Both the position numbers and the translations under genes were made by a program. The notes under the pieces were generated by a model. It had not been told where the DNA came from, ran no database searches, and saw only the letters and a program-made list of their open reading frames with translations. Source: Saccharopolyspora shandongensis (GTDB lineage: Bacteria > Actinomycetota > Actinomycetes > Mycobacteriales > Pseudonocardiaceae). Taken from it: 64,000 nucleotides of DNA. Shown here in pieces: positions 58,951 to 64,000 of the stretch. The DNA lies in the NCBI RefSeq assembly GCF_900106995.1, contig NZ_FNOK01000040.1, forward strand, positions 28,844 to 92,843. Direction: 5' to 3'. Every line of letters starts with the position of its first letter. Position 1 is the first letter of the stretch.

Positions 58951-59871
58951 GTGATCGCGCTTCTAGCCCCCGGACAGGGGTCGCAGACCCCAGGGATGTT
59001 GAACCCGTGGCTCGAACTGGACGGCGTCGCCGAACGCATCGCCACCTGGTCCGAGTCGACCGGCCTGGACTTGCTCCGCCTCGGCACCACCGCCGAAGCG
59101 GACGAGATCAAGGACACCGCGGTCACCCAACCTCTGGTGGTGGCGCTGTCGCTGATCGCCGCCGACGAGCTGCGTCGCCGGGTGACGATCCCGGCGGGCA
59201 CGCCGGTCGCCGGGCACTCCGTCGGTGAGCTGGCCGCCGCCGCCATCGCCGGCGCCCTGACCTTCGACGACGCGGTCGCGCTCGCCGCCGTGCGTGGCCG
59301 GGAGATGGCCGCCGCGTGCGCGCTGGAGCCGACCAGCATGTCCGCCGTGCTCGGCGGCGATGCGGACGACGTGGTCGCCCACCTCGAGCGGCTCGGCCTG
59401 GACCCGGCCAACCGCAACGGCGCGGGCCAGATCGTCGCCGCCGGGCGGGTGCCCGCCCTCGAAGAGCTCGCGGCCGAACCGCCGGCCGGCGCCCGGGTGC
59501 GGCCGCTGCCGGTGGCCGGCGCGTTCCACACCCGCTTCATGGCGCCCGCGCGGGAAAGCCTGGCCCAGTACGCGGAGAAGGTGACCGCCACGGACGCCGC
59601 GCTGCCGCTGCTGTCCAACGCCGACGGCGAGGTCGTCACCGACGCCGCCGAGATCGTGGGCCGCCTCGTCTCGCAGGTGACCAGCCCGGTGCGCTGGGAC
59701 AGCTGCATGGCGGCGCTGGGCGACCGCGGTGTCGAGGCCGTGGTGGAGTTCCCGCCCGCCGGAACCCTCAGCGGCCTGGTGCGCCGCGAACTCAAGGGCG
59801 TCAAGACCGTCGCCCTGAAGACCCCTGCCGACCTGGACAAGGTCGCCGATCTGCTCGGGAGCGACGCGTGA
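58951..59871 (+). CDS. fabD: Malonyl-CoA:ACP transacylase FabD
   Basis: A 306-residue FabD. The N-terminal LLAPGQGSQTPGM, the nucleophile elbow GHSVG with S90, and the His in FHTRFM are all present. It loads malonate onto ACP for the FasII system. GTG 58951 with CAAGG upstream is chosen by homology (VIALLAPGQG). It overlaps fabH by 4 nt (GTGA) and starts the operon fabD-fabH-acpP-fabF. Confidence 0.95.
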   Translation: MIALLAPGQGSQTPGMLNPWLELDGVAERIATWSESTGLDLLRLGTTAEADEIKDTAVTQPLVVALSLIAADELRRRVTIPAGTPVAGHSVGELAAAAIAGALTFDDAVALAAVRGREMAAACALEPTSMSAVLGGDADDVVAHLERLGLDPANRNGAGQIVAAGRVPALEELAAEPPAGARVRPLPVAGAFHTRFMAPARESLAQYAEKVTATDAALPLLSNADGEVVTDAAEIVGRLVSQVTSPVRWDSCMAALGDRGVEAVVEFPPAGTLSGLVRRELKGVKTVALKTPADLDKVADLLGSDA

Positions 59872-60848
59872 CGCGACCCCGCCTCACCCAGAACCCCATT
59901 CCGGCCGCCACCCGGCTGCTCGGCTTCGGCAGCACGCAGGGCAACCGGATCGTCACCAACGACGACCTGGCCAAGATCGTCGACACCAACGACGAGTGGA
60001 TCCGGCAGCGCGTCGGCATCATCCACCGCCGCCTCGGCGACGAGGACCAGACCGTGGTCAACATGGCCGTCGAGGCCGGCGCCAAGGCGATCGCGAACGC
60101 GGGCCTGGCACCGTCCGATGTGGACCAGGTAATCGTCGCCACGTGCACCATGCAGGGCGGCATCCCCAACGCCGCGGCCCAGGTCGCCGACCAGATCGGC
60201 ATCAAGGCCAAGAGCGCCTACGACCTCAACGCCGCCTGCGCCGGGTTCGTCTACGCGCTGTCCGTCGCCTCGGACGCGGTGCGCTCCGGATCGGCCCGCA
60301 ACGTGCTGGTGATCGGCTCGGAGCGGTTCCAGGAGTGGCTGGACTGGGAAGACCGCGGGAACTGCATCATCTTCGCCGACGGCGCCGGTGCCACGGTGGT
60401 CGGACCGGCCGAGGAGCCGGAGCTCGGCCCGGGCGTGCTGGGCAGCGCCGGTGACCTGGCGGACACCATCTACCTGCGCGACGGCAAGTACATCTACCAG
60501 GAGGGCCAGTCGGTCTTCCGGTGGGCGACCACGCAGATCGCGCCGGTGGCGGCCCAGGCCGTCGAGGCGGCCGGACTCCAGTTGTCCGATGTGGACGTCC
60601 TGGTGCCGCACCAGGCGAACCTGCGGATCGTCGAGGCGATCGCCAAGAAGCTGAAGTCGCAGGGTGCCCGTGACGACCTCGTGGTCGCGCGTGACATCGT
60701 CTACTCCGGCAACACGTCGTCGGCATCCATCCCGCTGGCCATCGACCACATGCGGGCGGCTGGGGAGATCCCCAGCGGTGCCGTGATGCTGCTCGTGGGC
60801 TTCGGAGCCGGGCTGTCGTACGCGGCCCAGGTCGCCATCTGCCCCTGA
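59868..60848 (+). CDS. fabH: beta-ketoacyl-ACP synthase III FabH
   Basis: A 326-residue FabH with the Cys-His-Asn triad C124 (NAACAGF), H248 (PHQANLRI), N282 (GNTSSAS). It condenses acyl-CoA starters with malonyl-ACP, and in actinobacteria it often uses branched starters. The GTG start overlaps the fabD stop. As in Streptomyces, fabH is in the cluster; in M. tuberculosis it is elsewhere. Confidence 0.95.
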   Translation: MTRPRLTQNPIPAATRLLGFGSTQGNRIVTNDDLAKIVDTNDEWIRQRVGIIHRRLGDEDQTVVNMAVEAGAKAIANAGLAPSDVDQVIVATCTMQGGIPNAAAQVADQIGIKAKSAYDLNAACAGFVYALSVASDAVRSGSARNVLVIGSERFQEWLDWEDRGNCIIFADGAGATVVGPAEEPELGPGVLGSAGDLADTIYLRDGKYIYQEGQSVFRWATTQIAPVAAQAVEAAGLQLSDVDVLVPHQANLRIVEAIAKKLKSQGARDDLVVARDIVYSGNTSSASIPLAIDHMRAAGEIPSGAVMLLVGFGAGLSYAAQVAICP

Positions 60849-60924
60849 GCCCACCCCCCAAAAAAAGCTGCCGCAGGCCCACCGGCTCGCGGTGCGGAAC
60901 GCAAGAACCAGGAAGGAACTACCA

Positions 60925-61164
60925 GTGTCGAACGAGGAAATCACCACCGGTCTCGCCGCCATCGTCGAGGAGGTCGCCGGTGTCGACGCCGCCGACGTGA
61001 CCGTCGACAAGTCCTTCGTCGACGACCTGGACATCGACTCGCTGTCCATGGTGGAGATCGCCGTGCAGGCGGAGGACAAGTTCGGGGTCAAGATCCCGGA
61101 CGACGAGCTGGCCAACCTCAAGACCGTCGGTGATGCGGTGGACTACATCACGAAGAACGCATGA
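60925..61164 (+). CDS. acpP: Acyl carrier protein
   Basis: A 79-residue ACP; the phosphopantetheine attachment serine is S39 in DIDSLSMVE. Acidic, four-helix type. GTG 60925 has AGGAAGG 8 nt ahead. The stop overlaps fabF (ATGA). Confidence 0.95.
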   Translation: MSNEEITTGLAAIVEEVAGVDAADVTVDKSFVDDLDIDSLSMVEIAVQAEDKFGVKIPDDELANLKTVGDAVDYITKNA

Positions 61165-62405
61165 CCACGGATGTCGTGATCACCGGGCTGGGCGCGACGA
61201 CACCGCTGGGCGGTGACGTCGCGTCCACCTGGGACGGATTCGTCAACGGCGCCAGCGGCGTCCGCCGGCTCGAAGCCGAGTGGGTGGACCGGCTCGAACT
61301 CCCGGCGAAGATCGGCGCCCCGCTGCTGGTCGACCCGAGCGAGGTGCTGCCCCGCGTCCAGCTGCGGCGCATGGACCGCTGCGAGGCGATCGCCGTGATC
61401 GCCGCCCGCGAGGCCTGGGCCGACGCCGGGTTCGAGCTGCCCACCGACGACCACGAGCCGGTCGACCCGGACCGGCTGGGCGTGTCGCTGGGCACCGGCA
61501 TCGGCGGACCGGTCACGCTGCTCCAGCAGAACGAACTGCTGCAGCAGCAGGGGCTGCGCAAGGTTTCGCCGCTGACCGTGCCGATGCTGATGCCCAACGG
61601 CCCGGCCGCGATGGTCAGCCTGGACGTGCGGGCCCGCGCCGGGGTGCACTCCCCCGCGTCGGCCTGCGCCTCGGGCGCCGAGGGCCTGGCCAAGGGCTTC
61701 GAGATGATCCAGCACGGGCATGCCGACGTGGTGGTGGCCGGTGGTGCGGAGGCCTGCATCCACCCGATCACCATCGCCGGTTTCGCCCAGGCCCGGACCC
61801 TGAGCACCCGCAACGACGCCCCGGAGCGGGCCTCCCGCCCGTTCGACGTCGATCGCGACGGGTTCGTGATGGGCGAGGGCGCCGGCGTGGTCGTCCTGGA
61901 GAGCGCGGAGCACGCCAAGGCGCGCGGCGCGCGGATCTACGGGCGGCTGGCGGGCGTGGGCATCACGTCCGACGCCTACCACATCACCGGCAGCCCGCCG
62001 GACGGCCGCGGCCAGGTCGCCGCGATGCGCAAGGCCCTGCAGACCGCGGGCCTGCAGCCGTCGGACATCGGGCACGTCAACGCGCACGCGACGTCCACCG
62101 TGGTCGGTGACATCGGCGAGGCGAACTCGGTGCGCAAGGCGATCGGAGACGGTGCGGTGGTCACCGCGCCGAAGGGATCGCTGGGTCACCTGGTCGGCGG
62201 GGCCGGCGCGGTCGAGAGCATCCTGACGATCCTCTCGCTGCAGCGCGGCATCATCCCGGCGACCCGGAACCTGGAAACGATCGACCCGAAGATCGAGATC
62301 GACGTGGTCGCCGACAAGCCGCGGCACGTCGAGCAGACGGCAGCGATCAACAACGCCTTCGGCTTCGGCGGGCACAACGTCGCGCTCGCCTTCGCCAGGG
62401 CATGA
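61161..62405 (+). CDS. fabF: beta-ketoacyl-ACP synthase II FabF
   Basis: A 414-residue elongating condensing enzyme: C169 in SACASGAEG, the first His in VNAHATSTVVGD, the second in GHLVGGAGAVES (S-L-G-H), and the C-terminal NNAFGFGGHN. It extends acyl-ACP with malonyl-ACP and corresponds to KasA of mycobacteria. Translationally coupled to acpP by an ATGA overlap. A terminator follows. Confidence 0.95.
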   Translation: MTTDVVITGLGATTPLGGDVASTWDGFVNGASGVRRLEAEWVDRLELPAKIGAPLLVDPSEVLPRVQLRRMDRCEAIAVIAAREAWADAGFELPTDDHEPVDPDRLGVSLGTGIGGPVTLLQQNELLQQQGLRKVSPLTVPMLMPNGPAAMVSLDVRARAGVHSPASACASGAEGLAKGFEMIQHGHADVVVAGGAEACIHPITIAGFAQARTLSTRNDAPERASRPFDVDRDGFVMGEGAGVVVLESAEHAKARGARIYGRLAGVGITSDAYHITGSPPDGRGQVAAMRKALQTAGLQPSDIGHVNAHATSTVVGDIGEANSVRKAIGDGAVVTAPKGSLGHLVGGAGAVESILTILSLQRGIIPATRNLETIDPKIEIDVVADKPRHVEQTAAINNAFGFGGHNVALAFARA

Positions 62406-62417
62406 CCGCCCGCGCAT

Positions 62418-62451
62418 AGGACGGGCTGGGCTTCCGCTCAGCCCGTCCTTT
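62418..62451 (+). terminator. Terminator after fabF
   Basis: AGGACGGGCTG (62418-62428) pairs with CAGCCCGTCCT (62439-62449) and TT follows. It ends the fab operon; accD, 100 bp on, probably has its own promoter or is read through. Confidence 0.75.
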
Positions 62452-62550
62452 AGCGCTCTGCGGTAGGACAGCCGCACGCGGTCGGCCGCCATCAGCGGCG
62501 CCGACCCCGCTCCCGGCTGCCCACCCAACACCGAACTTCCGGAGGATCCG

Positions 62551-63999
62551 ATGACCGCAGTGGCCACCCGGCCGGAAACCGAGCAGGCGCAACGGGATCC
62601 GCGCGATCCCGACGTGCGGCTGGAGCAGCTGCTCGACCCGGAGTCGATCGAACCACTGCACCCCCGCGACAACAGCGGGATGTACGCGGTGCGCGGCCGC
62701 ATCGACGGCACGAAGGTGATCGTCTACTGCAGCGACGCCACCAAGATGGGCGGTGCGCTCGGCTCCGAGGGCTGCGGGCACATCGTGGACGCCATCGACA
62801 TGGCGGTGCGCGAGCGCTGCCCGGTGGTCGGCGTGTGGCACTCCGGCGGCGCCCGCATCCCGGAAGGCGTGGAATCCCTGGACGGCATGGGCCAGATGTT
62901 CGCGGCGATGATCCGCGCGTCCGGCCGCGTCCCGCAGATCTCCGTCGTCGTCGGCCCGGCGGCCGGCGGCGCCGCCTACGGCCCGGCGCTGACCGACGTG
63001 GTCATCATGTCCCCCGCCGGGCGCGTGTTCGTCACCGGCCCGGACGTGGTCCGCAGCGTCACCGGCGAGCAGATCGACCAGGAGGGGCTCGGCGGGATCT
63101 CCGCGCACGGCGCCAAGTCCGGCGTGGTGCACGTGACCGCCGCGGACGAGGCCGACGCGTTCGTGCGAGCGCGCCGGCTGACCGGGCTGTTCGCCAAGCC
63201 GGGCCTGTTCGACCTGCACTCCGTGCAGGACGACGAGGACCTGCGCGCGTTGCTGCCGGACCGCCCGCAGCGTGCCTACGACGTCAAGCCGGTGATCCGC
63301 GGCATCCTGGACAAAAAGGACGACGGGGCCGGCAATATTTCTGCGGACTTCGAGGAACTGCAGGCCAAGTGGGCCCCGAACGTCGTGGTCGGCCTGGGCC
63401 GCCTCGGCGGCCGCAGCATCGGCGTGATCGCTAACAACCCGCTGCGCAAGGGCGGCTGCCTGGACTCGCTGTCGGCGGAGAAGGCCGCCCGGTTCGTGCG
63501 GATGTGCGACTCCTTCGGCGTGCCGTTGCTGGTGCTCGTCGACGTGCCGGGCTACCTGCCCGGCGTCGGCCAGGAGTGGGGCGGCGTGGTGCGCCGCGGC
63601 GCGAAGCTGCTGCACGCCTTCGGCGAGGCCGTGGTGCCGCGGGTGACGCTGGTGACCCGCAAGTCCTACGGCGGCGCGTACATCGCGATGAACTCCCGCG
63701 CGCTGGGCGCGACCACCGTGTTCGCCTGGCCGGAGGCCGAGGTCGCGGTGATGGGCGCCAAGGCCGCGGTCGGCGTCCTGCACCGCAAGGCGCTCGCCGC
63801 CGCGCCCGAGGAGGAGCGCGAGGCCCTGCAGGACAAGCTCATCGAGGAGCACGAGCGCGTGGCCGGCGGCGTCGGCCGGGCGATGTCGATCGGCGTGGTC
63901 GACGAGGTCATCGACCCCAAGACCACCCGCCGCCGCATCGCCGAGGCGCTCGCCGCAGCCCCGGCCGGCCGCGGCGCGCACGGCAACATCCCACTGTGA
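62551..63999 (+). CDS. accD: Acyl-CoA carboxylase carboxyltransferase beta subunit
   Basis: A 482-residue carboxyltransferase of the AccD/PccB kind. It shows both crotonase-like halves: the acyl-CoA part (GSEGCGHIVDAIDMAVRERCPVVGVWHSGGARIPEG, GPAAGGAAYGPALTD) and the carboxybiotin part (VDVPGYLPGVGQEWGGVVRRGAKLLHAF, KSYGGAYIAMNSRALGA). It lacks the N-terminal zinc ribbon of E. coli AccD. The position equals M. tuberculosis accD6, so it probably makes malonyl-CoA for FasII. CGGAGGATCCG precedes the ATG. The stop codon is the last complete codon of the window. Confidence 0.93.
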   Translation: MTAVATRPETEQAQRDPRDPDVRLEQLLDPESIEPLHPRDNSGMYAVRGRIDGTKVIVYCSDATKMGGALGSEGCGHIVDAIDMAVRERCPVVGVWHSGGARIPEGVESLDGMGQMFAAMIRASGRVPQISVVVGPAAGGAAYGPALTDVVIMSPAGRVFVTGPDVVRSVTGEQIDQEGLGGISAHGAKSGVVHVTAADEADAFVRARRLTGLFAKPGLFDLHSVQDDEDLRALLPDRPQRAYDVKPVIRGILDKKDDGAGNISADFEELQAKWAPNVVVGLGRLGGRSIGVIANNPLRKGGCLDSLSAEKAARFVRMCDSFGVPLLVLVDVPGYLPGVGQEWGGVVRRGAKLLHAFGEAVVPRVTLVTRKSYGGAYIAMNSRALGATTVFAWPEAEVAVMGAKAAVGVLHRKALAAAPEEEREALQDKLIEEHERVAGGVGRAMSIGVVDEVIDPKTTRRRIAEALAAAPAGRGAHGNIPL

Positions 64000-64000
64000 C

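Noticed and set aside
1..64000. CRISPR array, insertion sequence or integrase
   Set aside because: No regularly spaced direct repeats, no transposase (DDE) or integrase domain, and no paired terminal repeats around a gene were seen in either strand.

Overview
The window is high-GC actinobacterial DNA. Many genes start with GTG, stop/start codons often overlap by 4 nt, and mycothiol genes, a SURF1 gene and an actinobacterial FasII cluster are present. The overall look is of the Pseudonocardiales, and a Saccharopolyspora-like organism is my tentative guess. No rRNA, CRISPR array, insertion sequence or complete prophage is visible.

Left core block (about 0-9.4 kb): a ROK regulator, then RNase H/phosphatase, zinc-ribbon coiled-coil protein, NIF3 protein and CobC-like aminotransferase on the minus strand, ptpA, a fructosamine-kinase-like gene and SURF1 on the plus strand, and cobD on the minus strand. 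From memory this order follows M. tuberculosis Rv2228c-Rv2236c. The right block (48.2-64 kb: ahpE, DUF3052 protein, aceE, then fasR-fabD-fabH-acpP-fabF-accD) follows Rv2238c-Rv2247. About 39 kb of accessory genes therefore separates two blocks that are nearly adjacent in mycobacteria.

Accessory segment (9.7-48.2 kb). It opens with a complete four-gene Wadjet anti-plasmid operon (jetA-jetB-jetC-jetD). An unusual 324-bp stretch full of inverted repeats lies between jetC and jetD. After it come single enzymes and regulators, a secreted tripeptidyl-peptidase-like hydrolase, and a 5-oxoproline catabolic cluster (ycsI-like, pxpC, pxpB, pxpA, an NRAMP-fold transporter without the metal motif, and a divergent GntR regulator with a clear operator). 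Next are two mycothiol-linked genes, a small HTH-VOC-SRPBCC operon, NAT, a UxaA-type dehydratase, and an Lrp regulator divergent from a giant indolepyruvate-ferredoxin oxidoreductase. The segment ends with a frameshifted GreA-like gene, a ClpC2-like autorepressor candidate, a cold-shock gene, an SDR remnant and tRNA-Val(UAC).

Right block (48.4-64 kb): besides the core genes it holds an FMN riboswitch in front of a PnuC-fold transporter (hence a RibM/PnuX riboflavin transporter), an MFS transporter, a DUF3263 protein, a phage-type lysin with no other phage genes, and an MscS-like membrane protein. The fatty acid cluster starts with the PucR-type activator FasR and proceeds with overlapping genes to the carboxyltransferase accD, where the window ends.

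Intergenic DNA carries several repeat families: a roughly 175-bp element found just behind the stop codon of minus-strand genes (two copies plus one end fragment), 42-47 nt palindromes with GTGAG/CTCAC-like ends, TTTCGCGCGAAA palindromes, and CCCGATTT-type hairpins.
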